Source of the DNA: Apiotrichum sp. Y4204
Taxonomy: Eukaryota; Basidiomycota; Tremellomycetes; Trichosporonales; Trichosporonaceae
Reading direction: 5' to 3'
NCBI GenBank assembly: GCA_025531455.1
Contig: JAMYHL010000011.1
Span: forward strand, 620,001 to 684,000
Length of the DNA stretch: 64,000 nt
Each line of letters opens with the position of its first letter. Within the stretch, counting starts at the first letter, position 1. The translations under genes and the position numbers were made by a program. Below are positions 11,533 to 23,713 of the stretch, one piece after another. A model generated the notes under the pieces. It had not been told where the DNA came from. It ran no database searches and worked only from the letters and a program-made list of their open reading frames with translations.

Positions 11533-12697
11533 CTAGCGCTTGCCTGCAATACCCCCGGGCCCGTGCTCGCGCGCATAGCAGTTCTTGCACCACGGCCGTC
11601 CATCACGGTCCGACACGCGCGCGGGGTCAATCGTCGCCTTGCACGACGTGCAGCGCAGGCAGCCGCGGTGCCACCTAGAGTCAGCGAGCGGAACGGAGAA
11701 CAGACCCTAGTCGCACTCACTTCTGCCCAATAGCCATGACCTGCTCGGCGGCATACACGCGCTTCTCGCACCCCGAGCAGCGGTCCTCCACCGGAGGCCG
11801 GATTCCGACTTTGGAGCGCGGCGAGTCGACGCGGCGGAGGAGCCCGCGGTCGCTCAGCCCGCCTGCAGCCGCTGCGGCGGGGACACCGAGGGGAATTGGC
11901 CGGTCCGCGCGGAAGTTGGGCCGCTGCGTGTCGCTGCTGTTCGAGGCAGTGCTACGCGCGAGCGGGGACAGCGGGACGGATATCGTTGCGGGCTGCGCTC
12001 CTGTTCCCCCACTAGCTCCAGCTCCAGTAGCTCCGGCTCCGGCGCCGGTGCTCGGCGACGCGGGGGCCGCACGTTCCGGCTCGGGATCCCGGCTCAGGTC
12101 CGGCGGGGTGTAGTAGTCCTGAGGGGGCGGGACGGCGCGCGGGGTGATCCGCGGCATGGGCTCGGGGCTTGAGCGGGGCGACGGCTGTGTCGGGGACGGC
12201 GCGCGGCGCGAAGGGAGGTGGTTGGCGTGCCGCAGGTCTGGGGTCAGTGGCGCATGGAGGAGCGCTACTCACCGCGGGTGCCGAATAGCTGGGTGTGGCA
12301 GCGCTGGCAGTATGGCTGCTGTCAGCGGACTGTGCGCGGCAGGGAAGGTGCTGCTGCCCAAGCAATGCAGCGGCTACTCCACCTGTGTGCGAGAAGATTA
12401 CATACCTGGTTATCATGCTGCACGAGTCCGCCGGGATCGAGGCGCTTCGCGCATCCCTGGCACTTGAGGCAGAGCTTGTGGTAGATCTGCGAGCAGTTAG
12501 AATCAGTCGGAGCTGAAAGCATGAAGGAATGACTGTGAAATCGGGGCGCAGATCATCCAAGACGCAAAACCCTCAGAATGCACAAAAGTCAGTCGCGCCA
12601 GCGCGCCAGCACGCACCTTCCTCCCGGGGCCCATGACCTGCTCGGCATGGTATACGGCTCCGCCGCAGCGCTCGCAGCGCGGTGTGCCGCCAAACAT
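11533..12697 (-). CDS. Two-LIM-domain zinc-binding protein (CSRP/CRP-like)
   Basis: Minus-strand exons 12697-12617, 12486-12406, 12315-12273, 12237-11721 and 11674-11533 give 287 residues; every phase closes. LIM1 spans about residues 8-60 with ligands C8, C11, H30, C33, C36, C39, C57 and C60. LIM2 spans about 222-276, starting CSGC, then WHRGCLRCTSC and WCKNC. Between them is a Pro/Ser/Ala-rich linker of about 150 residues. Both fingers end in FG or HG followed by a Gly-containing tail, as in cysteine-rich (CRP) proteins, which bind protein partners and often actin-associated factors. No catalytic domain is present, so this is probably an adaptor. Paxillin-like or Rho-GAP LIM proteins are less likely because they carry more domains. 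Confidence 0.88.
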
Positions 12698-13520
12698 CGT
12701 GAGGGTGGAGAATGGGAATGGGTGCGGGGAGGATGGGAATGAGCTCCGAGTCGAGTTGGGATAAAAGATGCGGTTGAGGGGGGTTCAGAAAATGAGCAAT
12801 GAGCAATGACAATATTGGTCAATGTGAATGTCTCGAGAGAGTAATGATCATTGATCAACACGCGAAGCAGGCTCCGCCCCCCTTGGACGGATGTTTGTTG
12901 ACGTCGTTTCGTGTGGTGCGCAGCCTGGGCGCCAGGCACAGGGCTCGCCACCCGCTGCAGCGGCAGGGCGAAGACCGAGGGCACGTGAGCGATGGATGCG
13001 GATGTAACGACCCAACTAGCAGTTGGCGCAATGGGTTTCAGCTCCATGCATGCACAATTCCTAGTGCCAGACCGCACCGCTTCGAGCTACGGACTGCATC
13101 GCGACCGCCCACGCGCTCAATGGGCACGTCACTTGACATGGTTTACTCTTTACTGACCCCAGCTCAGGCCATGTTCTGTCCTGCGCTTGCAGGGCACGTT
13201 CAGTCCGAACCTGAAGGGTTCCGAGACGGTCGATTCACCGATGCAGTTGAGGCCTCGAACGTGGCCTTCATAGGGAGGGCAATCGTCTCGAGTATACGAG
13301 TACAGTATTACCTGGAGTTGACAATGCGAACGAGGACCAACAACACGGAAGTAACACAACACAAGGGAATGCTGCTGCACCCCCCAAGACTTCAGACTCA
13401 TGACCTCGCATTATATTCATCTGCCATCATGTGCAGTCCAAAATCCAACATGAAGCCGCTGCACTCCTCTCCAGTTCAGTCAAAGACATCGCATCCCGGC
13501 TATAAAGCAAAACCGATAAC
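12698..13520. other. Intergenic region between LIM gene start and RPS2 stop
   Basis: Contains the LIM gene promoter on the minus strand and the 3' end of RPS2. A plus-strand frame of 241 codons (12799-13524) is open but reads unlike a protein, so it is not called. Confidence 0.55.
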
Positions 13521-14025
13521 TTAGTAGTTGGCCTTGCGGGCGGCAATGGCGAGGTGGCTGGAGAACTTGTCGTAGGGGGTCTCGCCAACGGGGATGATCT
13601 CCCAGAGGTCGGGCGACTGGAACTGGTAGGTCTTCGAGAGGGCCGAGACAGTGGCCTTGAGGAAGTTGCCCTGGGTGGCAGTCGAACCCTTGGACTGGGT
13701 GTAGCAGTCCTGGATACCGGCGAGCTGGAGCATGCGCTTCGAGGCGGGGGCGGCGACAATGCCGGTACCGCGGGGGGCGGGGATGAGACGGCACATGACC
13801 GAACCCGACTTGCCCGAGACCTTCATGGGGACGGTGTGAGGCTCAGCAATGTGCGAGCCCCAGTAGCCGCGACGGACGGGGACAATCGAGAGCTTGGCGA
13901 CAATGATGGCACCACGGATAGCGGTGGCGACCTCCTTGGCGCACTTGACACCGAGACCGACGTGGCCGTCGGCGTCACCAACAGCGACGAAGGCCTTGAA
14001 GCGGGTACGCTGACCGGCCGAGGTC

Positions 14026-14060
<35 letters not shown>

Positions 14061-14569
14061 CTTGAGGGTGGGGAGGAAGAGGTCGATGATCTGGTACTCC
14101 TTGATGGGGAGCGAGAAGAGGTAGATCTCCTCGAGCGACGAGATCTTGCCGTCCTTCACGAGACGGCCGAGCTTGGTAACGGGGACCCACTCTGGAGACG
14201 TTAGTGAATGTTGGGCGGGCGCGACGAGCGGTCGGCGCAAATTACCCACCCTTGGACTCGTCACCACGTCCACGACGGCCACGGGGGCCACCACGGCCAC
14301 GGCCACCACGTCCACGTCCCTGGGGAGTCAGCAAAGAACGGGGATCCATTGGGGCGGGCGAGCGAGCATCGCGAGCATCGCGGGTATCGACGAGCGAGAG
14401 GCGCCTCCTTCTTAGGTTCTACCCGCGAAAAATTCCTTCTTTCTTCGCTGCCATCGTTTCGCGTTTTCGTTCCTTCTCTCCTCTCGCTCGCTCGCTCGCG
14501 ATTGCGCGCCGCGCCCGGGGTGGGATTACTCACGAAACCACCGCGCTGCTGGGTAGACTGCTCAGCCAT
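13521..14569 (-). CDS. RPS2: 40S ribosomal protein uS5 (S2)
   Basis: Minus-strand exons 14569-14534, 14319-14250 and 14191-13521 give 258 residues, the usual length for eukaryotic uS5. The N-terminus [12 protein letters not shown] is followed by an Arg/Gly-rich tract (about residues 13-33), which is typical of Rps2 and a target of arginine methylation in other eukaryotes. The S5 core begins [17 protein letters not shown] and contains [17 protein letters not shown] and [12 protein letters not shown]. The protein sits at the mRNA entry side of the small subunit and affects decoding fidelity. Intron 1 is 214 bp and intron 2 is 58 bp; the early intron separating the first dozen codons from the rest is common in fungal ribosomal protein genes. 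Confidence 0.97.
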
Positions 14570-16388
14570 TTTGATGTTTTGTGTTGAAGGGTGGGGAGGA
14601 ACGACGATGAAAAGACCTGTGGTGGTGAACAGCGAGCAGCAGGCGACCAGCAGCGAGAGGGGGTAGGGCCAGGCGGGGCCTACACTGTAGCGATTTGGTA
14701 CAGCCAGCCAGGAGCAGCCAGCCATGGCTGGCTGAGGGCGGGGCCAAAATTTCGCTCGAAAACTGCAAAGCGCAAAGAGTTTGGTGCTTGGGTGGAGAAT
14801 AGATTGTGCCACATAAATTTCGGCGTTTCGGTATTTTACCCCCTCAACGCCCCAGGCTATACGCCTCCGGGCGTTCAGGCCTCCGGCCTCCTGGCTGCGA
14901 CATGCAACATGCAACAACCACGAAGCTGAAGCGCCGAATCCCCCCTGGGACATGGGACAATGACGATGCAATATGCAATCTACATGATCCATCATGCCAT
15001 CAGATTATCAGAGCTGCCCCATGCCCCATCAGTTGATCACCAGTCACCGGTCCACATCGGCCATTACTCTACACATTCCCTCTGATGTCCCGTCAACATG
15101 AACGTGTATCGTGCATCCGCAGCTGCCCAGCCACCTCAGTCGCCAGTAGCAGAAACCCAGGAGCGCGCCAATACCAAATACTCTTCAAGTCGCACTCTCC
15201 TCGGCCTTCGATCAGTATTGGGCCCGGACTGACCAGATACCGCTTACTGACGAGCAATATCGATGAGCACGCGTAGGCACACGCGCACGCGAAGCAGGGG
15301 TACTGGATAGCTGGATAGTCCATGAACTTCACCACCTGAATTCGCCTCGCCTCGGCAGGACTAGTGGAATAGAGTCACGATGAACGCCTCGGGGGCCGCG
15401 ACTCTTGTCGCCAGTCCGTGTGAGACTGTGGACACACTTGCCTGATGCTTTTTGCCTGCGTCGACCTCATGCGTGCATCGATACCAATACCAACGCCCAG
15501 AGGACCAGACTGTGATATTGGCCGTCCACCGAGGTGTGTAGTCAACGAAGCACTGCTTGTCTGTCTGGGCATTAAGTGGAGGCAAAGCGGGGCTCCACGA
15601 CCTCATGAATCTCCATGAAACGATCGGTCTGTAGAGTTCACAATGCACACCGCAGGCCATCGCTGCTCTTTGTTGTGCCATGCTGAACTGTAATCTCCTC
15701 AGCCCTCATGATTGGGCGCGCAAAGCTCGGTGGCCGCGACCACGACCACATGGAGAAAAGCATCGATTACGCATAATCGCGCCTGATCGCGCACCGTGAA
15801 GCGTTTTACTCGCCCGAAGTAGCCTCCGTGATTGGTGGCGCGGTGGCTCCCTGGAACGCTGGACCCTCCCAAGCCCTCGGGTGACTACTATGACGTTTCG
15901 GCGGCAGGCTTGGCAGGCCACCCAGCCAGGGCAGCTGAAATTCGCTGCGCGCCATTTTCTAGTTCGTTGCGAGGTACAGTGCGGAACGGCCGGCTCGTCG
16001 CGCAGGCGCTGCTCCGCCTCCGCGTCGTGTGGATCCATGTGCACTGTGCATGCGGCCCTCTCATAGCGAGGCTTGGCAATAGAGATCATGTGGGCTCTAC
16101 GGGAAACATAAATAAGAAAACGTACAACAGCCTAGCTGAGCGCTTCGCGGCGAGTCGGGGTGGCAAAGAGTTAGTGAGAACGAGAACGCGATGTACGGTG
16201 TGGTCGGGTCTGGAGGTGCAAGAGCTATAGGACTCTGGGTCGTAGGGGCTGGTCGAGACGTGGTTCGAGCCGGCGTCATGACGGGTCGAATGTATAGGCA
16301 TCACCACTGCTCGTAATCGGAGGAAGGGTTGGGTTTCTCGGTGGACAGCTTGAGAGAGGTTGTGGACTTGTGTAGCACCTCAGACCGG
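14570..16388. other. Intergenic region upstream of RPS2
   Basis: Holds the RPS2 promoter on the minus strand. The octamer AAATTTCG occurs near 14748 and 14815; whether it is a ribosomal-gene element cannot be judged here. The remainder shows no supported gene, RNA or long repeat. Confidence 0.55.
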
Positions 16389-17484
16389 CTAAGCGATCAC
16401 ACAGCAGCCCATCTTCTCCTCCTTGTCCTTTTCGCGGCGCCCGCTGTGGATGGTATCGCGCTTGTTCTCGCCGCCGGTTCCACCGTAGCCCTGGTCACGG
16501 ACAACCATGGCGGCGCGTGTCGCGGCCTCGAACACGGCGTCGACACCCTGGTTGAGAAGCGCGGATGTCTCGTAATACGCGCGCGCCCCAATGGATTGTG
16601 CGACGCGCTCACCCTGATTGTCAGCAACGTCTCGCAGCCCTAGGATGCCTGGAGTTCTCACAGTCACGGCGTCGATAAAGTTCTCGGGCCTATATGTGCC
16701 GTTCGCCATGGCCTTGTCGCGTAGGTCTGCCTTGCACGCAACGAGAAGCACCGGGATTGTTGGGCCGCAGATGGAGCGCACCTCTTCGATCCACTGCAGT
16801 GTTAATGATCGACAACAAACTCGCGTATCGGGGCACGCTGAACACACCTTTTGTGTCACATTGTCCAGGCTATCTGGTGTGTCGACCGAGAATGCAATGA
16901 GGATGATGTGCGCCTTCGAGTAAGACAACGGACGGAGACGCTCGTACTCCTCCTGCCCTGCCGTGTCCCAAAGCGCCAGCTGGATCGGCTTCCCGTCCAG
17001 CTCTATATCGGTCACATAGTTGTCGAATACTGTCGGCTCCTGTTAGTCCAGATGGGTAAGATTGGGGCGAGAGGCGTGGAGGTGGGTAATATCATCGCGG
17101 GTCCGATAGAGCGCAGCAGGCCGGCGGCGATCATGGCGTATTGCGATGAGATGTGATGTGCACGGGCGAGTGGGGCGGTGATAAGAACACGGTCAGCTCC
17201 GCGCACAACATCAGACACAAAGCAGACCTACGTAGTTGGCAGGGAACTCGCCCAATGCAAACACGTTCAGCAGCGAGGTCTTGCCCGCGGCGCCGTCTCC
17301 GACAATGACAAGCTTCCGGCGAAGCTGGCATCAGAAGTGCGCGCAGCGACAAGGGATGATATCGATGTGCGGAAGTGGGGCAGAAGAGTTGATCGTCATC
17401 GATTGAGCATGTTCGCGCAAGGCACATAGTCAGCACAGCGAACACAGAGCAGAGTGCGAGACTCACCGGCCTAAGATTGGACAT
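16389..17484 (-). CDS. RHO2: Rho-family small GTPase, Rho2-like
   Basis: Minus-strand exons 17484-17467, 17324-17232, 17039-16848, 16793-16662 and 16613-16389 give 219 residues. Visible motifs are P-loop GDGAAGKTS (residues 15-23), switch [12 protein letters not shown], switch [19 protein letters not shown], the nucleotide-specificity stretch [10 protein letters not shown], and ETSALLN. It ends CCVIA: a CaaX box (CVIA) for prenylation with an extra Cys before it that could be palmitoylated. [19 protein letters not shown] is closer to fungal Rho2 than to Rho1, Rho3 or Cdc42 as I know them, but the subfamily needs a tree. Rho2 acts at the plasma membrane in wall integrity. Introns 3 and 4 (54 and 48 bp) are both in frame and stop-free. 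Glu before PTVF is more typical of Rho3. Confidence 0.88.
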
Positions 17485-18027
17485 CGTGGAGTGTTGGAGG
17501 ATGAAGGGTTGAGGAGGATAGAGTGTGTCGATCAAGTGGGCGGCGACGGAGGCGATGCGCGCTGCAGCCTAGCCACTGCGAGGTGTGTCTGAAGTCTGGT
17601 GGAGATGCGAGTTGGTGGTCCCAGGCAGCGTGCTCGAGACGAGTGAATGTGTTTGATAAATAGACGATGGAGGTGTGGGGGAAGTGGGCGGGATACAGAA
17701 TCAATGCTGCAGTGTACAAAAATCTCCGACGAGCGGGATGTGATAAATCGGTTGGAGGGTGGGGGCGAGAGGCGAGGTGCGAGACACAAGGTGACTGGAA
17801 GCAAGAGAAGCAAGAGAACAGCTGCCAAGCACGACCCGCGAGATGGTCAAGATGGGGTTCGATGGATGAGAGAGAGTGCAAGTGAAGTGATAGATTGTGG
17901 GAAGAAGTGATTTTTTGATGTTTCGACAACCGAGAGACAAGAAAGGGTGAAAGGGGGGGAGGAGGGTGGTGTGTGAGAGTGAAGCGAGAATGCCGTATGG
18001 GCTACAGATCTGTGGCTTGCACGGGGG

Positions 18028-18053
18028 TGATGATGATGATGATGATGATGATG
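18028..18053. repeat. TGA trinucleotide microsatellite
   Basis: (TGA)8 plus TG, uninterrupted, in the upstream region of the Rho2-like gene. Confidence 0.95.
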
Positions 18054-21000
18054 GGTGGGTGGAATTGGATGAATGATATGATGCACGAGTAAAGAATTGC
18101 TACCCTGTTCTTTTGGCTTCACAGCCTCTTAAGGGTTAAAGAGTCACCCAGCCCCAGGTCATATGCAAGGTCAGGTTTATTAAGCCCTAGGAGAACGGAA
18201 AAAGGAAACGAGGAACAAGAGGTTAGGACCGGTCGTGCACCCATGAGAGTAGTGTATCAGTTCTTTGCAACCTAGCGACCTAACGACCATCCTATCCTCA
18301 AGTTCGGGAGGAGCTTCGCCCCGCGACGACAACCACGCAACAGAAACATCTGCGCAACACACACACACATGCACACCGCCATCCACACGCCACAAACAGC
18401 GACGCACTATTGTTGTCCAACCCGTGCAGCAAGGGCTGGGCACAACACTGAACTCTGACAGGTTCTTGGCGAGTGATTCGCAGGATCGCAGGATCACAGT
18501 CGTCGTCCCCCTGTCCACACCCAAAATGCAGTGCCGGTCTGGTTCAGGGAAACCGGCTACAAACGGCCTGGAGGACAGGACAGGAGGGTACACCTAGTCG
18601 TCGGTATGAGATGACGAGCTCGGACTGGTTCCTCTCAGCACAACAGAGCGCAGACCACAACATGCAGGCCAGGGGGCCGAGGTCGTGGTGGCTGACCTTC
18701 GCATTCGTTGCACTCGTCGTCTCCGGCTTGCCATCGGGGCGTGCCGTGAGGCCCGGTTGTGCGTCGTCGCGACCGTCGACCGCTAGCTTCCGGCATCGCG
18801 CACCCACGCATTGCACGCCGCTTGCTCAGCTTGCTCGAACTGCTTCCTGCTCCCTATCCTTCCGTAGCTTCGCTTCAGTTCCTGGCCTGGAATGCCGGCA
18901 GCGGTGGATATAACAATAACAACATGGCGAGAGGAAGCAAAAAGCGCAGACCGGCGAGGCGCGAGGCCGAGCATGACCACACACGGCCCATGCGCATCGA
19001 TCGTCTAATGCGATGCATGTAATCTAGCTAATCTCCTCGGCCCCACGTGCATCTCCCGCAATACCTGCATACACGGCTCATCTGGAATGCAGCTCCGTGG
19101 GGCTGTTCTCTTGGGGACAAAGACGCGAACGGGGATGTGGCGGTCGGCGGCCAGGTGTGCAACTGTGCAGGTGTGCAGTGTGTGAACCGCACCGCCGCGC
19201 GACGGATCGATATCGATAGACGCGCATTCCATCATCTCTGCTTGGGCTATTCTCTCAGCGGGGAGGCTATTCTGGACCTCGCGCTGACAAACGGTGATGC
19301 AATGGCTGCAGCCGTGGTGGGTTCGAGCGTGGAAGGCGCTCTGGTGGACGCGCCACAGCCATCATTACCTTTACACCCCTGCGACAAGGACATTCATTGT
19401 GAGGCATGCACAGACACGATCCATGCGCCATACATACCAAGCTCCCCATCCGCCTCCGACAGTTCAGGCGCCTGGGTATGGGCGGCTGCGAGCATGTGCG
19501 ACGTTCTGAGGGGATTTAGATTGGGATTCTGTCGAACCATGGACCACGGACCATCGACCATTGTAGATCATGGACCTGGTCTCGGCCCCGCCTCTGCTTC
19601 GCGTATCATCCTCCAAGCTTCTGAGGTTCTGCTCGCCTGACGATGACACAGGTGCACTTCTGAATGGGTGGGAACGCTGGCGCCAGCGTCCACTTGGCAC
19701 CTGACGGCCAGTGCAGAGTGGCATAGGATTCGAGTCAATCTCAGCTTCAAAGTGGACGTGTCATGGTTCTTATATTGGGTATTGGCTTGAGGGTATTAGA
19801 TTCTTTGGGCTATTAATAAAGCGTAATGCTTATCATGAGGGAGGGAAATCCAGAACATGAGGACAAGAGGTCCGAGGACAGCGGCAGTGGGCACAGCTCG
19901 CAGCTCGTCCTCGATCTTCAGGGTTCGAGAACTGGGCCAGTGGCCACGGGTAAACCTCTGCACTGATCCACTTCGATCACAATCCCCCGACGAACGTGTG
20001 ATGCCCGCACGGTGCTGCCCCAACGACCCAGCGACCCAGCAATGCTGCCCTCTGGGTCCTTGTAGGATCGTAGGATACATCTGACTTCCCCACGGTTCAT
20101 ATCCTTGGGAACATTCCAACCCCGACTGAGACCTGCCAGCGGAGCTAGCTCTAGTGGTGGGCTTGTTGCTGCTTCTTGAATGAGGCTCGATGACGAGCGA
20201 ATAGGCTGGAATGCGGACCGTCATGGCTGATTCTTGATTCGTAGTGGTACCCATTGATGACGCTTAGGAGGTGGGACAAGGTGGCACGGGTCATGTACGA
20301 CTAGAATCAGCCCACCACGCCGTCGGCGGTAATGCGAGTACTGAGGTATGCCGCCGAGTACCCGCATGCACGCAGTGGATGAACAGCCCGAACAAGATGG
20401 TGAGGATGACCGCCGGCAACAGCGGTACGGTGTCCTGGTGGCTGAATGGGTTGGAAAGTTGGGAAACGTTTCGAGTTTGGAAACGTGTGAGACTCTTGGG
20501 ATGGGCTAGCGCGCAGACGCAGAAGATCCCAAGTACCGTGCCATGCCCGTGATGCCTGCACTTAAGGCTGAGCAGTCTAGTGTTCAGCTTCCAGTATATG
20601 GTTAGTAGATTGTGAGCGCGTTCGCTGGAGTCGAAGTCCCGTATGTATCTCGTTCGACAAGCGACTGAGGTTGGTAACTAGGTCACTGTTCAGTTAGATC
20701 GTCAACACAGAAGCAAGTCATCGCAACTCGCACTGTACATCATTGTTGGTCTGGGACGTAGTCTCGCCGAAAGCTTTCCGTTTCGTTACCCTCAGTGGAT
20801 CAGTGGGCCCGATTCCGATGCCCAGCCCACGAAGCATGTGTCGGAACCCAACAATCCACAGACTGACGCCCACCTCGCTCCCACTAGGCACAGAACAGAA
20901 GCTGGCAATGCCCGATATCCTGCGATCCTGCTCGGCATGGATCGGCATCGTGCGGTTGATCCGCTTCGCGCTTCGTGTGGGATGATCAGGAGAAGATCAG

Positions 21001-21559
21001 GGGATCAGGGGGGATCAGGGGAGTGAAAAGATCATCGAGGATCGCAAAAGCACAACAGGAAGCGATGGGGCCACACTAGCTGGCTCACTAGAATCACTAG
21101 TGTGCTCGCAACGAAGCTCATCATCTTGCAATCACTGGTATCCTCAAGGGTCTCCTGCACCGCAATGAGGAGAGCAGGGTCCAACAGGGATGCATGACGC
21201 CGTGGCGCTTTCTCTGGGCTTCGCACCCCTGGGGCGACAGCCAACCTTGTTCGATTGATGCCCCTGTGGGTTTTGTGACCCTGGCTAGATAGCGAGGACC
21301 GAGCGCAGGGGAGTACGGATATTGTGTGTGGTGTGGTGGTGAGACCGATTGCCGGGGACTTGGGGGGTTGGTTGTTTTCTGCCTAGGCAGCTAGTAGCAG
21401 TCACCTGCGGGCTATGAGAGCAGAAGCAGGTGCCAGGATGCATTCATTGTCCAACATCTCTGCGTACGCGCCGCGGTTGTCATTGCGTTAATAGACTGGG
21501 TCGGTTGGTGACTCTTGTGCGGTATTCTTGTCTGCATCAACACAATTGACAGTTTCCCC

Positions 21560-21591
21560 GCTGTCACGACACGACGCTGTCACGACACGAC
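21560..21591. repeat. 16-bp tandem duplication
   Basis: GCTGTCACGACACGAC occurs twice in direct succession in the region upstream of the F-box gene. Confidence 0.92.
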
Positions 21592-22140
21592 ACACATCCT
21601 GACACCGTGTTCTGCATCTCTTCATAAACGTGAAACGCTAATCAACTCCAACATCAACACCGCTCACCACTCATTCACGCGAACAGGACACTGCCACTTT
21701 GACTGCCAGCACTCGCGTCCGCTGACCTTTCCAGATTCCCCAGACTGCAGCTTCTGGTTTTAGTCAGCCGATTACGACCCCAAGCTTCATGCAGCATGCA
21801 GCATGTTTAATGTTTGTGCGTTGACGGCACCGAGCAGAGGCCTGACCATCCTGACCGAAATGGCTGGTGGGATGACGTACAATTTGCCACCTGACCACAA
21901 CTCCACCCGACTCTTGAACACATCTTCCACCCATACCCTCCCATCTCAATCTCGGCAAGATACAAACAACAAACCCCCCAACAGTTAATCATTTCTGTTA
22001 CCACATCTATCATCGACAACATCATCACTCACATCTATAATCACAGCCCCAGCGCACCCAACAGGGCAGCGGTAGTGTAACCATCTGTCATCATCACCGC
22101 CGTCGTCCGTCGTCATCCCCGTCCCCACGACGGCGACCTT

Positions 22141-22168
22141 TGCCCATTGCCCATTGCCCATTGCCCAT
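22141..22168 (+). repeat. Four tandem copies of TGCCCAT
   Basis: A perfect 7-bp repeat about 125 bases before the F-box gene start codon, in its probable 5' leader. It extends the open frame upstream of the ATG without adding a start codon. Confidence 0.93.
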
Positions 22169-22291
22169 TCTCCGTTTCCAGATCCACCTCCTCACCCACC
22201 AGTGATATCTCAAGAAACCCAAGCAACGAGTACTATCCCCTCCCGCCCTCGCCTTTCCGCACTGCACTCCACGCTCCGAGCGGCTAGCCCC

Positions 22292-23713
22292 ATGCCACAG
22301 TTCTCGCGGTATCAGCGGCGGCGGGAGGATCCTCACCGGCGGCCGCCGCCGCCCGGCCGGTGTCCTATCAATGCCCTCCCTGATGAACTATGGCTCGACG
22401 TCTTATCCTATCTCGACTGGGAGGAGCTTATCGCCATCCGCCGCACATCGCGGCGGGTCTCGACCCTCACCCTCTCCCCCTCCCTTCACAGATCAGTCAC
22501 CATCCCGTGTCTCTCATCAAGCCATCTGCCCGCAGTCTTGCGCGAGCGCATCCTCCCGCACGTCCGGCACCTCTGTGTCACTGATGCGCCGTCAAAGTCG
22601 TTCACATGGGTCGCCCACCTCGCCGTACGTCCGGTGGTGATGGACGCAGCCATCGATCTTCTACGGGCACTACCACCCGACAGGCTGTTGACTCTCTCCC
22701 TCCGGTGTTTTGCCTCCTCGACGCGGTGGGATCTTATCGGGGAGGAAATCGCACGAGTCGGAGGAATACTGGAACGCTTGGATCTTCATGGTGCGCGGCT
22801 CGAGTCGCCTATGTGGTGCGAATGGATGAAGAGCGTCGGCGTGCGCGGTAACGGCCTGCGCGAACTCGACCTCGGCGTGAGCAGTATCACGACCCTCGAC
22901 CCAAAGCTCCCATGGGACAGCCTCGAGGTACTCTCCCTCCGCTCCTGCTATCTCCTGCAATTCCACGATCTCAACCGCTTCCTCGCCCGCCTCCCGCCCA
23001 CGGTCCGCTCCCTCAATCTCTCCTATCTCAGCCAGATCTCCCTCGACACACTGTACGACATGCGCGTGACCACGACCGACGACGAGGGGAAACTCCACCG
23101 CACCGCGCTCGAGACAGTCCACCTCGTGGGGATCGACCACTTTACCAAATCCGATGTCCGCGCACTCCAGCGACACTGGTCGGCACAGCGCGCCGCATGC
23201 TCCGGAATGGAATCCTCGCTCGAAGCACGGCATCCAACCGTCTCCCGCTATCCATGCCGAGACACGGATCCCCCTTCCCCACAGTGGGGCAGCCCATCAA
23301 CTCCCCCGCTCGTCCCACGGACGCCGCACACCCCTGAGTCCGTCGCGTCGGAAGTCATGCCCGCCACCCCGGACTCGGTGCACAGCCTGTACCGCGTCCG
23401 CCGGCCGAGCCCCGAGCTCTCGGGGACATGGGAGTTTGGCGCGCTAGGCGACGCAATGTACTCTCCGAAGAAGCCCAAGTTCGACATGGGAATCGGAATA
23501 GGTGTGTCCCAACAGGCTACCGCCAGCGGTCTTCTCCCCTCCCCGGCGCTCGTCTCCCGGCCAACCCCGCGCCCCGGGAACAAGGTCACCATCTTCCACT
23601 CGGCGCTCCTTGAGACGGACGACGAGGACGGATACCGCCGCTTCATTGGCGAAGTCGTTGATGGCACACTTGGGGCGGACTGGGGCGAGCTCCGCGACGA
23701 AGAGGGCGAGTAG
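22292..23713 (+). CDS. F-box and leucine-rich-repeat protein
   Basis: A single exon of 473 residues. The ATG at 22292 is chosen because the open frame further upstream has no ATG. The F-box lies at about residues 24-70 (CPINALPDELWLDVLSYLDW, then a hydrophobic-rich helix). Irregular leucine-rich repeats follow at about 130-280 (LTLSLRCF, LERLDLHGARL, LRELDLGVSSI, LEVLSLRSCYLL, VRSLNLSYLSQI, LETVHLVGI). The C-terminal third is Pro/Ser-rich with many SP/TP sites and ends with an acidic DWGELRDEEGE. F-box proteins bind Skp1 and recruit substrates to SCF ubiquitin ligases, here presumably through the LRR. The substrate cannot be inferred. The short first basic/Pro-rich segment before the F-box is unremarkable. 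Confidence 0.85.
   Translation: MPQFSRYQRRREDPHRRPPPPGRCPINALPDELWLDVLSYLDWEELIAIRRTSRRVSTLTLSPSLHRSVTIPCLSSSHLPAVLRERILPHVRHLCVTDAPSKSFTWVAHLAVRPVVMDAAIDLLRALPPDRLLTLSLRCFASSTRWDLIGEEIARVGGILERLDLHGARLESPMWCEWMKSVGVRGNGLRELDLGVSSITTLDPKLPWDSLEVLSLRSCYLLQFHDLNRFLARLPPTVRSLNLSYLSQISLDTLYDMRVTTTDDEGKLHRTALETVHLVGIDHFTKSDVRALQRHWSAQRAACSGMESSLEARHPTVSRYPCRDTDPPSPQWGSPSTPPLVPRTPHTPESVASEVMPATPDSVHSLYRVRRPSPELSGTWEFGALGDAMYSPKKPKFDMGIGIGVSQQATASGLLPSPALVSRPTPRPGNKVTIFHSALLETDDEDGYRRFIGEVVDGTLGADWGELRDEEGE

Larger units (their letters stand above)
17485..22291. other. 4.8-kb intergenic region (divergent Rho2-like and F-box genes)
   Basis: The part next to the Rho gene (17485-18000) is purine-rich on the plus strand, so it is C/T-rich in that gene's direction and is probably its leader. 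Beyond it no frame is convincing. The region holds a TGA trinucleotide repeat (18028-18053), copies of the dispersed motif AGGATCGCAGGAT (18482-18494, 20917-20929 on the other strand, near-match 20064-20076), GATCAGGGG-type repeats near 20990-21020, a 16-bp tandem duplication (21560-21591) and a 7-bp tandem repeat (22141-22168). Confidence 0.55.

Noticed and set aside
12799..13524. 241-codon ATG frame on the plus strand between the LIM gene and RPS2
   Set aside because: Composition reads random, no domain, and it lies over the RPS2 3' region and LIM promoter; likely a chance open frame.
19047..19640. 197-codon plus-strand frame upstream of the F-box gene
   Set aside because: Opens with GTG rather than ATG, no recognisable domain, and contains local repeat sequence (GGACC/GACCAT runs).
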